Source: Algoriphagus sp. NG3 (GTDB taxonomy: Bacteria; Bacteroidota; Bacteroidia; Cytophagales; Cyclobacteriaceae). From it: a DNA stretch of 64,000 nt. A program made the translations under genes and the position numbers. The DNA lies in the NCBI RefSeq assembly GCF_034119865.1, contig NZ_CP139421.1:1736001-1800000 (forward strand), given 5' to 3'. This document shows, one piece after another, positions 8,247 to 16,529 of this stretch; the first letter of the stretch is position 1; every line of letters starts with the position of its first letter. The notes below the pieces were generated by a model that was given only the letters and a program-made list of their open reading frames with translations, ran no database searches and was not told the DNA's origin.

Positions 8247-9635
8247 TTATTCAAATCCTACCCCTGCAGCATACCTTGATTTTGCAAAGGCTATCTTCCG
8301 CTTGGAAAGTAATTCATTTAAAGTAAGCCTTGAGCTAAAAACCGAAACTTCCCGGCTATTAACAAGGAACAAGCTGCTTTCTCCAATCTCGAATCGTCTT
8401 AATTCACCTTGTAGCAGCATGTCAAGGGCTGCAACATTCCTGGTGTAGGTGACAATTTGGGCATTAAGAGTATTCCAGTTATTAAGTTCATTTTCTAGTT
8501 TAGTACGAAGTTCAAGCCCTTTTAGATCTCTGCTATTTTCTTTGAAATTGATTTTTGCTTCCGCCAGCCTGGTTTCTCCCCTAGCTTTTCGCCACATCAA
8601 GGGCGTATATACCGACAACCCCCATTTGTAATTGTTTTCGTAGAATCCGGCTTGGTCAAACTGGTTGAATTCCTCAGAAAGAAAATTATATTTTAATTTT
8701 ACCACAGGTATGATCTGCTGTGCCTTGAGCCTCCTGTCCACTTCCAGACTAGCCAGTTCAAAGTCAACCAACCTCAGTTCAGGATGATCACCAACCAATG
8801 TTCGAAGCTCCTCCTCGTTTAGGATGAAAGTTTCGGAAGAAAACAGATCTTCGGGAACAATCTGTAAACCAAGAACAATTGGGTTGCCTTCTTCATCCCA
8901 AAGAAAATTATTGAGTTCTTGTGTCCGGATGAACAGTTCGTTTTCGGCGTTCTGTAAACTGTATTCCCTGTTCAAAAGGATAGTTGCTGCTTCCACCGTA
9001 TCTATCGCAGGAAAATCGCCTTGCTCATAGCTTGATTTAACTCCTCTGAACCTGGTCTCAGCGAGTTCGACACCTTCTTCCAACAAAGTTCTGTTTTCAA
9101 AAGCCAATGCCCAATTCCAGTAGGCATTGGTAGCCTGGAGGTATAGCTCATTTAGCATCCGAATTCGGTCAGTTTCGGTAGATTCCTGATATATCTGCGC
9201 TTTTCTCAGACCGGCCCTTCTATCATCAAGTATCAAGCCTTGACCTAAATTGACGGATGCTCCAGCTGATAACAGACCTCCTGCTGGGACAGACCTTTCA
9301 GGATTAAGGTATTGTCCAGTATTCTGTTCAAATGCGCCATTCAGTTCTACTCCAGCCCAGGTAGGAATAGATATGCCTGCTTCCCGTTTGTCATAATAAA
9401 TCTTTTCGTCGTAACTTTTCTTATCAAGATTACCATACAGTAAAGGATCAAAACTACCCCTAGCTGTACGGACTTCCATATCCCCCATTGTCAGCAATAT
9501 ATCTGCCTGAGCTGACAGTGGATGAAAAGCCTGCACCCATTCCAAATAGGTCTCATAGGTCAAGGTATCAGCTTCCTGCGCTTGTATATTCCAGTTACAG
9601 GCTATAAATAAGAAAGCAATGAGCGTTTTTTTCAT
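8247..9635 (-). CDS. TolC-family outer membrane efflux protein
   Basis: This 462-residue protein has a signal peptide (KKTLIAFLFIACNWNIQAQ) and two long helical halves typical of OEP/TolC channels (for example TETDRIRMLNELYLQATNAYWNWALAFENRTLLEEGVELAETRFRG and the matching C-terminal half with LQGELRRFEIGESSLFLVNSRE). It would form the outer-membrane tunnel for the HlyD and ABC proteins encoded just upstream. Its start overlaps the hlyD stop by 4 bp. The order TetR-ABC-HlyD-TolC makes a complete tripartite exporter in one operon. Substrate unknown. Confidence 0.9.
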   Translation of the reverse strand: MKKTLIAFLFIACNWNIQAQEADTLTYETYLEWVQAFHPLSAQADILLTMGDMEVRTARGSFDPLLYGNLDKKSYDEKIYYDKREAGISIPTWAGVELNGAFEQNTGQYLNPERSVPAGGLLSAGASVNLGQGLILDDRRAGLRKAQIYQESTETDRIRMLNELYLQATNAYWNWALAFENRTLLEEGVELAETRFRGVKSSYEQGDFPAIDTVEAATILLNREYSLQNAENELFIRTQELNNFLWDEEGNPIVLGLQIVPEDLFSSETFILNEEELRTLVGDHPELRLVDFELASLEVDRRLKAQQIIPVVKLKYNFLSEEFNQFDQAGFYENNYKWGLSVYTPLMWRKARGETRLAEAKINFKENSRDLKGLELRTKLENELNNWNTLNAQIVTYTRNVAALDMLLQGELRRFEIGESSLFLVNSREVSVFSSRLTLNELLSKRKIAFAKSRYAAGVGFE

Positions 9636-10987
9636 TTCTCTCCTTTAGCTATTTCCTCCTTTTGGAGCCTTGTGTAGTAATCAGCCGGGAAACCATTCAG
9701 CTGCCGCCAGATTTCATACCAGACAGGCACATCATTAAGCAGCGCTATTCCGTCTGCACCTGAACCTACCCGCAAAGCCTCCGGCCATGGTAATTCTTCT
9801 GGATCCTGAGCTACCAGCACTCTGTATTGGTTTGATCTTCCTGCGAACTTATCAATCGCTACTATTACCCCACCAAATGTTCCGTTGGAGAGACGCGGCC
9901 ATCCCGAGAAAACTATCGCCGGCCATCCGTCAAATATGAACCGTACTTTTTTGCCTTCTTCCATCAATGGTAAATCTACCGGGGAAATATACATTTCTAC
10001 TGCCAGCTTCCCACTGGAAGGGACAATGTTTACAATTGGATCTCCTTCTTTGATCGTTTCACCCAATCCTACCTGAATTGCCGAAGCTATAAAACCATTC
10101 TGCGGAGCCAGTACATGTCTGAAACCAGTTCGGGCTTCGTAATTGGAATACTGGTTTTCCAGCTTGGATGCTGATCCTTCAGCATCAAACTGGCTGGATT
10201 GAGCTGTGTACATATCAGACTCTGCTTTTGCCAATTTATCCCTGAAGTCGTTGTCAATGGCATCCAATTCCAACCGTGCTGATATTAGGGAGTTTCTACT
10301 ACTGAGCAAGCTGTTCTCAGCACTTATAACGCTTGCCTGAACCTCTTGAAATTTCAACCTTCTGGTTTCCAGGTCTGTCAATGAGCGTAAACCTTCTTCA
10401 TATAATTTTTCTGCCCTTCCCAACTGCTTTACGCCTATTTCGTAATTTACTTTGGCTTGTTCAAACCGGATACTATCGGATTCTACCTGGAGTTCGGCCA
10501 TCTGAAGCTTATTTCTGCCTTGTTCCTTGCGAAGAACATTGTTCCGTTTTAATGCTTCAATCTGGCTTTCAAGAGCCTTTACTTTTTCTTTATACGATAA
10601 GGCCGAGAGATTTTTTGCCTCTACTTGACGTTGGGTCCGGGGCAATAGTAAGGAGTCAAAATACTCATCTTTTACCTCAGATATACTCAGGATAGTGTCT
10701 CCTTTGCTTACGTATGCTCCTTCATCCACATACCACTTCTCTATCCTCCCGGCAAGCACCGAATGGATGGTCTGTGCCCTGTGCTGGGGCTGAAGCATCG
10801 TCACATAGCCCTTTGCCCTTATATATTGGGTCCAGGGTACAAAGAGAAAAAGAAATACTACGCAACAAGACACAAAAAGAATTCTGACCCTTTTTTTCTT
10901 TTGCTCACTTGCCACAGTCATTTTAAGGCTCTCCGCATTATCAAAATGACTTCTGTCATTGATTTTGTTTTTAGAGATGTTCAGCAT
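9632..10987 (-). CDS. HlyD-family periplasmic adaptor of the ABC exporter
   Basis: This is a membrane-fusion protein of 451 residues. It has a short cytosolic N-terminus, one transmembrane helix (ILFVSCCVVFLFLFVPW, about 35-51), a lipoyl-like half motif (HSVLAGRIEKWYVDEGAYVSKGDTILSI), a long coiled-coil hairpin between about 120 and 290, and a second lipoyl and barrel region (RHVLAPQNGFIASAIQVGLGETIKEGDPIVNI). It bridges the inner-membrane ABC protein and TolC. It is joined to both neighbours by a 4-bp gap and a 4-bp overlap. Confidence 0.9.
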   Translation of the reverse strand: MLNISKNKINDRSHFDNAESLKMTVASEQKKKRVRILFVSCCVVFLFLFVPWTQYIRAKGYVTMLQPQHRAQTIHSVLAGRIEKWYVDEGAYVSKGDTILSISEVKDEYFDSLLLPRTQRQVEAKNLSALSYKEKVKALESQIEALKRNNVLRKEQGRNKLQMAELQVESDSIRFEQAKVNYEIGVKQLGRAEKLYEEGLRSLTDLETRRLKFQEVQASVISAENSLLSSRNSLISARLELDAIDNDFRDKLAKAESDMYTAQSSQFDAEGSASKLENQYSNYEARTGFRHVLAPQNGFIASAIQVGLGETIKEGDPIVNIVPSSGKLAVEMYISPVDLPLMEEGKKVRFIFDGWPAIVFSGWPRLSNGTFGGVIVAIDKFAGRSNQYRVLVAQDPEELPWPEALRVGSGADGIALLNDVPVWYEIWRQLNGFPADYYTRLQKEEIAKGEK

Positions 10988-10991
10988 AACC

Positions 10992-12701
10992 TTACTTATT
11001 GGATTTAATAAAACTCTGATAGCCTGGGTAGTCTCCTTCGAAGATCACTTGGCCTTTATCCATTACTATCACTTGATTGGCGTTCCTGATCACCTCTTCA
11101 TCTTGGGTCACCATGACCAAAGTCCAGCTACCTTCAAATAAATACTTCATTACCTTGGTTTTGATATCTGGATCTAGGTGCTGAAGGGCATTTTCCAGGA
11201 TGAGTGCTTTTGGATGACCCACCAGTGACCTTGCCAGGATTATTGCCTGGGCCTTCTTTCTTGGCAAACCTCTTCCCTCAGGTAACAGCACAGTTTCCTT
11301 GTCGTCCGGCAGCTGATAGATAAAATCCTTTAGACCTACCAGCTCGATGAGGAAGTCCAACTGGCTGGGGTCAATTTTCCGTCCAACCAAGATGTTTTCC
11401 GAAATGCTTCCGTGGAATATTTGCTGTACCTCCATGCAATCCCCTACTACACTTCTGTATTTGTCCAGGTGTATCATTTCCAGGGAGAGGTCGTTAATTT
11501 TGATTTTGCCCAGAAAAGTTTCATATATTCCAGACAGAAGAGCCAGTACGGCGCTTTTACCACTTCCACTTCGTCCTGTGATGATTGTTTTGGAACCTGC
11601 GGGAATAGTAATAGAAACCCCGTTAACTATAGGTTTTGTGACATCTCTGGGCTGGAAGATTACTTTTTGCATTTCCAGCTTGATACCTGTGGTTTCGGCA
11701 GTGACGTCTTTGCCATGATTATCATGGTCTTCCAATTCCAAGTCCATCACTTGTCCTAACTTTTCTACCGCTACCAGTGTGTCATAAACTGTTTCCAGGG
11801 ACAGAATTAATTTTTCCACTGCATTAACTACCATCAAAATAACTACCTCGGCAGCCACAAATTGCCCTATACTTATCTGCTCATTGATCAGCAATAAACT
11901 CCCGGCAATCAAAAGGCTTGATACAATGAGAACCTTAAAACCTATCAGCACTTTGTATTGTAAAATCAACACAGAAAAGTGCCGTTCTCTGAACTCCACA
12001 TATCGGGTAAGAAGTTTGTCTGCCCGAAGAATCGGTAATCTGGAGTTTCCTCCTGCCAGCTTGAAGGTGTTCAATGTTCTTGCAATTTCTTCAAGCCAAT
12101 ATGCCGTATCATATTTATAAGTTGACTCTTTAAGGGCTGTGGACATTCCCTTAGGGCTCGTGAAGTAAAATATCGCCAAGAGAATGATTACCAGTACTAT
12201 ACCAAACAGAATGAATGTGGCGTGGTAAAATGAAAGCAGAATCAACCCGAAAACAACTAAAATCAAAGCGGTGGTATATTCAACCAAAATCTTTGAGATC
12301 CCTTTCTGCAAATTGACCGTATCGAAAAATCTATTGACAATTTCCGGAGCATATGAACCATGAAGATTTTCAGATTTCATTTTGGGTATTCTATACGCAA
12401 GGGAAAGGCCGGATTTGGCAAAGATTCTCTGCTGGATTTTCTCAGTAATCTGTAATTGCGAAATCTGAAGAAAACCTCCAAAAGCAATCCCTACTGCAAC
12501 AATTAAAACCAATACCACCCATGAAGTGGTTATCCTCCCTCCTAGCACGAAATTTAGGATTGCCTGGATTCCTAAAGGAAGTGATAAGGCTACCAATCCA
12601 TTTAAAATTGCATAAAAATATATGGAATACACTTGTTCCTTCTCCTCTTTGAGCAAATTAAAAAACCGCTTTAGGGGGGTGATGTTTTCTTTAACTTTCA
12701 T
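10992..12701 (-). CDS. ABC exporter (HlyB/type I secretion-like), ATPase domain degenerate
   Basis: This half-transporter has 569 residues: a transmembrane domain of about six helices to residue 300, then a nucleotide-binding domain. Walker A (GRSGSGKS, about 372-379) is intact. The other catalytic motifs are not: the Q-loop position reads MEVQQIF with Glu where Gln is expected, the LSGGQ signature is replaced by LPEGRGLPRKKAQAI (about 474), Walker B reads ALILENAL instead of the usual ILDEA-type motif, and the H-loop His is Gln (MVTQDEE, about 530). There is no C39 peptidase domain. It overlaps the tetR gene by 11 bp. It should export a peptide, protein or small molecule through HlyD and TolC, but how it hydrolyses ATP is unclear. 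Confidence 0.88.
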   Translation of the reverse strand: MKVKENITPLKRFFNLLKEEKEQVYSIYFYAILNGLVALSLPLGIQAILNFVLGGRITTSWVVLVLIVAVGIAFGGFLQISQLQITEKIQQRIFAKSGLSLAYRIPKMKSENLHGSYAPEIVNRFFDTVNLQKGISKILVEYTTALILVVFGLILLSFYHATFILFGIVLVIILLAIFYFTSPKGMSTALKESTYKYDTAYWLEEIARTLNTFKLAGGNSRLPILRADKLLTRYVEFRERHFSVLILQYKVLIGFKVLIVSSLLIAGSLLLINEQISIGQFVAAEVVILMVVNAVEKLILSLETVYDTLVAVEKLGQVMDLELEDHDNHGKDVTAETTGIKLEMQKVIFQPRDVTKPIVNGVSITIPAGSKTIITGRSGSGKSAVLALLSGIYETFLGKIKINDLSLEMIHLDKYRSVVGDCMEVQQIFHGSISENILVGRKIDPSQLDFLIELVGLKDFIYQLPDDKETVLLPEGRGLPRKKAQAIILARSLVGHPKALILENALQHLDPDIKTKVMKYLFEGSWTLVMVTQDEEVIRNANQVIVMDKGQVIFEGDYPGYQSFIKSNK

Positions 12702-13371
12702 TGGAAATTGCCTTTACGATTAATTCTTCAAAAAAGACCAAACAGTTGCCTGAATCTAGAGATTGTTCTGTCATACCTGGTAAATGCTTTGCATTGAAAG
12801 CATGAAGTAAGCTCGACTCCATCACCGTGTAAGCCAAGGTTTTTGGATAAGGATAAGACGGGTTTATTTCAAAAATCAACTCGGAAATTCTCTCCCCGAA
12901 ACTATAAATCTGAGCGAAAACACCATTTTCATGCTCAGCGTCAACAGTTTTGGTCAAATAACCTTTTAAGGATTCATTTACTACAATACTTCGTAAATCA
13001 TCCGGGTTTAAATGAATATTCTTGGTAAAGATAGGCCCATTCACCATCAACTTCAAGGCAATGGACAGACGGGACTTCTTATCTGTCAGATTAGCAGTGG
13101 AATAAACAAAATTGACTTCCATCCACGCCCAATACCATGCTGTAAGATAGAGTAATAACATGTGTTTATTTTCAAAATACCTATAAACGGCAGCTTCTGT
13201 CACACCAATATGCATTGCAAGTTTTTTAAACGTAAAGTGCTCCATACCTAAATCCCGCACCAAAGCGGCTCCTTCCTGAACAATGGAACCTCCCAGTTCA
13301 GAGCTAAATGGTTCTTTAAGATAGAGCTTATCGTGAACCTCCATCTTCATATTTGTTAACAGATTCTCCAT
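12691..13371 (-). CDS. TetR/AcrR-family regulator of the exporter operon
   Basis: The protein has 226 residues. The N-terminal helix-turn-helix is plain in FKKLAMHIGVTEAAVYRYFENKHMLLLYLTAWYW (about 47-80); the rest is the helical ligand-binding domain. It is the first gene of the exporter operon and overlaps the ABC gene. TetR-family proteins normally repress their own operon until a ligand binds. A palindrome at 13437-13451, 66 bp upstream of the start, is a fitting operator. Confidence 0.9.
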   Translation of the reverse strand: MENLLTNMKMEVHDKLYLKEPFSSELGGSIVQEGAALVRDLGMEHFTFKKLAMHIGVTEAAVYRYFENKHMLLLYLTAWYWAWMEVNFVYSTANLTDKKSRLSIALKLMVNGPIFTKNIHLNPDDLRSIVVNESLKGYLTKTVDAEHENGVFAQIYSFGERISELIFEINPSYPYPKTLAYTVMESSLLHAFNAKHLPGMTEQSLDSGNCLVFFEELIVKAISNES

Positions 13372-13436
13372 GTAATTGACATAAAACTAGAAAAGGAACG
13401 TGTAAGTTGGAAAAAAGTTAACAAATCTTTCAAAAA

Positions 13437-13451
13437 GTTAGTAACACTAAC
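13437..13451. promoter_or_regulatory. Palindrome upstream of the TetR-ABC-HlyD-TolC operon
   Basis: GTTAGT and ACTAAC flank AAC, giving a 15-bp inverted repeat. On the minus strand it overlaps a TAACTTTT stretch that could be the -7 element. The position and symmetry suit autorepression by the TetR protein; this is inferred. Confidence 0.4.
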
Positions 13452-13619
13452 AGGTATTATCTACCAAGATCATTGGCCTTTCACTGAAGTACAGTAGTAC
13501 GTTTGTTACAAATCTATCTGACTCCTTAACAGCTCCTGGACGGATAAACAAGCGGAACTAAGAGGCAGGGCAAAGAATAGATTTCCAGTCTTCCCAAAAA
13601 TCATTTATCTTAATTTCTT

Positions 13620-15158
13620 ATGGCTCATAAATTTTCATTCTTTCAGTTCAATATCCGGCCTTGGGTATTTTGGCCTCCGTTTATTCTTTTGATCCTTGCG
13701 GTGTTTTCCAGTGTTTTTTTTCCTTCCGTGTTTATCGATACCATGAGGGCACTACAACAAAGCGTACTCAAGAATTTCTCCTTGGGGTTTAGCTGGGTTT
13801 CTTTTGGTATGGCTATTCTAGCCGCTGCCGTGCTTTTTTCTCCTTTGGGAAAATATAAAATCGGTGGGGAAAAGGCGGTACCGCGTTTATCCAGGATTAG
13901 CTGGTTCGCTATTGTGCTCTGTACAACTATCGCAGTGGGCATTCTGTTTTGGGGTAGTGCAGAACCTCTCTCCCATTTTCTTTTCCCACCGGATTTCAAG
14001 GATTTTGAACCTACCTCAGAAGCCGCCAGATCCTTCGCCTTGGGAGCTTTGTATTTTCATTGGGGGTTTACTCCTTATGCCATCTATGCTGTTCCGGCTT
14101 TGGTATTTGCTTTGATGTACTATTCGGGACAAAATCAATTTAGTCTTGGAATCATGCTTCGTCCTATAATCGGGAGATCACCCCATTCTTTTTGGGAGAC
14201 CGGTCTGGACATGATCAGCCTTTTCGCACTGGTCACAGGGATGGCAGCGGCCTTAGGCGCGGGGATTTTAAGTCTATCGGGTGGTTTTCTTGCATTTTTT
14301 CCAGAAGCCAACCCCACCCTGCTGACTGGGCTGATCACCCTGGTCATCCTGATCACCTTTATCATATCCTCCTCTACCGGGATAGAAAAGGGAATCAAAA
14401 ACCTTTCTCTTTTCAACCTGGCATTTTTTCTACTTGTAGCTGTTCTTTTTGTATTCTTAGGCGAAAAGATGAAAATAGTGGACTCGATTTTTACTGGTTT
14501 TGATCAGTATTTTTCAAATTTTACAGACTTGAGTTTACAACTTACAGGGGGAGGAAGTAGCTGGACCTATGACTGGTCCACCTTCAATTTTGCCATGTGG
14601 ATGGCTTGGGCTCCTATGACTGCCTTATTCTTGGGGAAAATAGCTGTGGGAAGGACAGTAAGGGAATTTATGATCGTAAACTGGTTCTTGCCCGCATTGT
14701 TTTGTCTCTTTTGGATGGGGATTTTTGGGGGTACCACTTTGGATTTAGCAATGCTCAATCCTGAAAAATACAGTGATTTATTTCTTAATTCAGGGCCAGA
14801 ATCCATCGTATATCAAGTGTTTGGGGACTTGGGGTATTTCAAGGTGTTTGGACAGGTTTATATTCTGGGAATATTTGTTTCTTATGTGACTGCGGCTGAT
14901 TCGAGTACAGATGCCCTTGCGAGTATCAGTATGAAGAAAGTAGGTGTTGATCCCTTTCATACGGACAATAATCTCAAAGTTACCTGGGGTGTGCTTATTG
15001 GTTTTTTGTCCTGGATAATGATAACCTATTCTGGCGTGGATGGAGTGCGGATATTATCAGTAATCGGCGGACTTCCGGCCTTGTTTTTCTTGCTTCTTGT
15101 ATCCATTAGCCTTTTCATGATCTTTTTGTCTCCGAAAAAATATATCAAGGATCAATAG
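13620..15158 (+). CDS. BCCT-family (betaine/choline/carnitine-type) transporter
   Basis: This is an inner-membrane secondary transporter of 512 residues with about twelve helices. Family signatures are WGSAEPLSHF (about 110), HWGFTPYAIYAVPALVFAL (about 145), and the tryptophan-rich block SSWTYDWSTFNFAMWMAWAPMTALFLGKIAVGRTVREF (about 318-355). BCCT proteins import quaternary ammonium compounds with Na+ or H+. The exact substrate cannot be read here. No betaine-synthesis or osmosensor gene is adjacent. The stop overlaps the end of the convergent DUF983 gene by 7 bp. Confidence 0.92.
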   Translation: MAHKFSFFQFNIRPWVFWPPFILLILAVFSSVFFPSVFIDTMRALQQSVLKNFSLGFSWVSFGMAILAAAVLFSPLGKYKIGGEKAVPRLSRISWFAIVLCTTIAVGILFWGSAEPLSHFLFPPDFKDFEPTSEAARSFALGALYFHWGFTPYAIYAVPALVFALMYYSGQNQFSLGIMLRPIIGRSPHSFWETGLDMISLFALVTGMAAALGAGILSLSGGFLAFFPEANPTLLTGLITLVILITFIISSSTGIEKGIKNLSLFNLAFFLLVAVLFVFLGEKMKIVDSIFTGFDQYFSNFTDLSLQLTGGGSSWTYDWSTFNFAMWMAWAPMTALFLGKIAVGRTVREFMIVNWFLPALFCLFWMGIFGGTTLDLAMLNPEKYSDLFLNSGPESIVYQVFGDLGYFKVFGQVYILGIFVSYVTAADSSTDALASISMKKVGVDPFHTDNNLKVTWGVLIGFLSWIMITYSGVDGVRILSVIGGLPALFFLLLVSISLFMIFLSPKKYIKDQ

Positions 15159-15526
15159 CCCCGATATTTCATTTTCCCTAAAACATATAGGTAAAGGACT
15201 TTGGAATACCGAAGCATTAAGGGCAGTAAAATCACATTAGCCAAACCTACTGTAGTAAGGTACATCCACAATGCTGGCTTTTCCAGCAGCACACTCAAAG
15301 CAACCATACTGGTAATCACCAATGCAACTGAAAAGGCATAACTGATATACATTGCCCCATAGAAAAAGTCAGGCTCTGTGTGAAAATTAGATCCACAGAC
15401 TGAACACAACTTATTGACTTGGGTAAGCTTGCGGAAACTATATACGTGTACTGGAAACATATTTCCTTCACGGCAATGAGGGCATTTTGCACCTAGGACG
15501 GCTTGGAGCCCACTTTTCTTACTCAT
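15152..15526 (-). CDS. DUF983 zinc-ribbon membrane protein
   Basis: The protein has 124 residues. Two CxxC pairs (CPHC near residue 14 and CSVCG near 40) form a probable zinc ribbon, followed by GSNFHTEPDFFYGAMYISYAFSVA and two transmembrane helices. This is the DUF983 family, of unknown function and often near cytochrome oxidase genes elsewhere. Here it stands alone between the BCCT gene and the DUF4920 pair. Confidence 0.9.
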   Translation of the reverse strand: MSKKSGLQAVLGAKCPHCREGNMFPVHVYSFRKLTQVNKLCSVCGSNFHTEPDFFYGAMYISYAFSVALVITSMVALSVLLEKPALWMYLTTVGLANVILLPLMLRYSKVLYLYVLGKMKYRGY

Positions 15527-15577
15527 GGTAATTTCTATATAATAGACAGTCCGTCCGGTGAAGGGAATCTGAAAGAA

Positions 15578-15784
15578 TTATTGAAAAATCTCATCAATAT
15601 CATAGTCTTTACCTATTCCCCATTGAAGTAATTCTTCTATAGTGTAGAACTCTAGCGTATTCAGGTCTTTCACTTTAAAATTGGTTCCCCGTAATCTAGC
15701 GACAATTTCTACTTGTCTCACTTCGCCCATGTTGACCAATTTATACTTTCTGCCTACTCTCAGGTTGTCCAATGCTATCGGCAT
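15578..15784 (-). CDS. Small conserved hypothetical protein (68 aa)
   Basis: The sequence begins MPIALDNLRVGRKYKLVNMGE and includes FKVKDLNTLEFYTIEELLQWGIGKDYDIDEIFQ. It is a compact beta-rich domain, possibly SH3-like. Its ATG is one base after the DUF4920 stop, so the two are co-transcribed and probably coupled. I recognise no functional family. Reading quality (length, charged tail, good coupling) supports a real gene. Confidence 0.7.
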   Translation of the reverse strand: MPIALDNLRVGRKYKLVNMGEVRQVEIVARLRGTNFKVKDLNTLEFYTIEELLQWGIGKDYDIDEIFQ

Positions 15785-15785
15785 G

Positions 15786-16301
15786 TTACGCTTTATCTTG
15801 GATCACCACCGCCACTGCTTCAAAAGTAATCTCCCGCTTGGGCTCAGTGATTTTTTCCACCTCTTCTTTACTCTTGCCTTCATCTTCGGCATAGTGTTGT
15901 AAGGTTTCCACGTCTGTTTCTGTCAATACAGCTATTCCTTCTAGAATTACCGGATATCCCTTTGAGGTAGTCGGTACAAAAAAGCCGTAATCCTTGAAGG
16001 TAACCCGCATGGTTTCTCCATTTGGAAGATCCATGGTGATCCAGCATCCCTTTTTGGTACACACTTCTTTGATTTCTCCTGTGATTTTACCTTCAAAATC
16101 CCCTTCTTTTTCCACAGTCATCAGCATCTCAGCAGGAGATACAATTCCAGTCTGCTCAAGACTAGCTCCATAGTTTCCAGGAATGCTATCGGTAGCAATG
16201 GAATCAGTCGTGATACTATCCACTGCTTGGGAGTTTTTCTGATTTTGGCAGGCAGTGCAAAGCATAATGCCCAATGCGAAAACTATATGTGTTGGTTTCA
16301 T
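15786..16301 (-). CDS. DUF4920 lipoprotein
   Basis: This 171-residue protein has a lipoprotein signal (IVFALGIMLCTAC, Cys at about 18). A low-complexity linker follows (DSITTDSIATDSIP), then the DUF4920 domain: EGKITGEIKEVCTKKGCWITMDLPNGETMRVTFKDYGFFVP. The two Cys in VCTKKGCW may bind metal or heme-like ligands, or form a disulfide. The cell location is periplasmic, membrane-anchored. It heads a two-gene operon, and a TATTTTTG element is 24 bp upstream. Confidence 0.88.
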   Translation of the reverse strand: MKPTHIVFALGIMLCTACQNQKNSQAVDSITTDSIATDSIPGNYGASLEQTGIVSPAEMLMTVEKEGDFEGKITGEIKEVCTKKGCWITMDLPNGETMRVTFKDYGFFVPTTSKGYPVILEGIAVLTETDVETLQHYAEDEGKSKEEVEKITEPKREITFEAVAVVIQDKA

Positions 16302-16324
16302 AGTAGCGTTTATAGATTTATTCC

Positions 16325-16332
16325 CAAAAATA
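16325..16332 (-). promoter_or_regulatory. -7 element for the DUF4920 operon
   Basis: TATTTTTG on the minus strand fits TAnnTTTG and lies 24 bp before the ATG at 16301. The -33 element is weak. Confidence 0.4.
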
Positions 16333-16492
16333 CAGCGAAGAATCGGAGAGAAAAAGCATTGTAGATATCTTTGGCATTCTGATACTAATTCGAAATACCT
16401 GCCTAATTCGCTGGATTATTGCAAAAAAATCGATTGCGAAAAAGATTTGAAACAATTCTTTCAATAAAACTTCGATTTTTTTAACAATCCTG

Positions 16493-16500
16493 TAATTTTG
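16493..16500 (+). promoter_or_regulatory. -7 element for the serine-pathway fusion gene
   Basis: TAATTTTG fits TAnnTTTG and lies 30 bp before the ATG at 16530. No clean TTTG is seen 20 nt upstream, only TTCG. Confidence 0.4.
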
Positions 16501-16529
16501 CACACAAATAAACCTATTGACCCTTTCAT

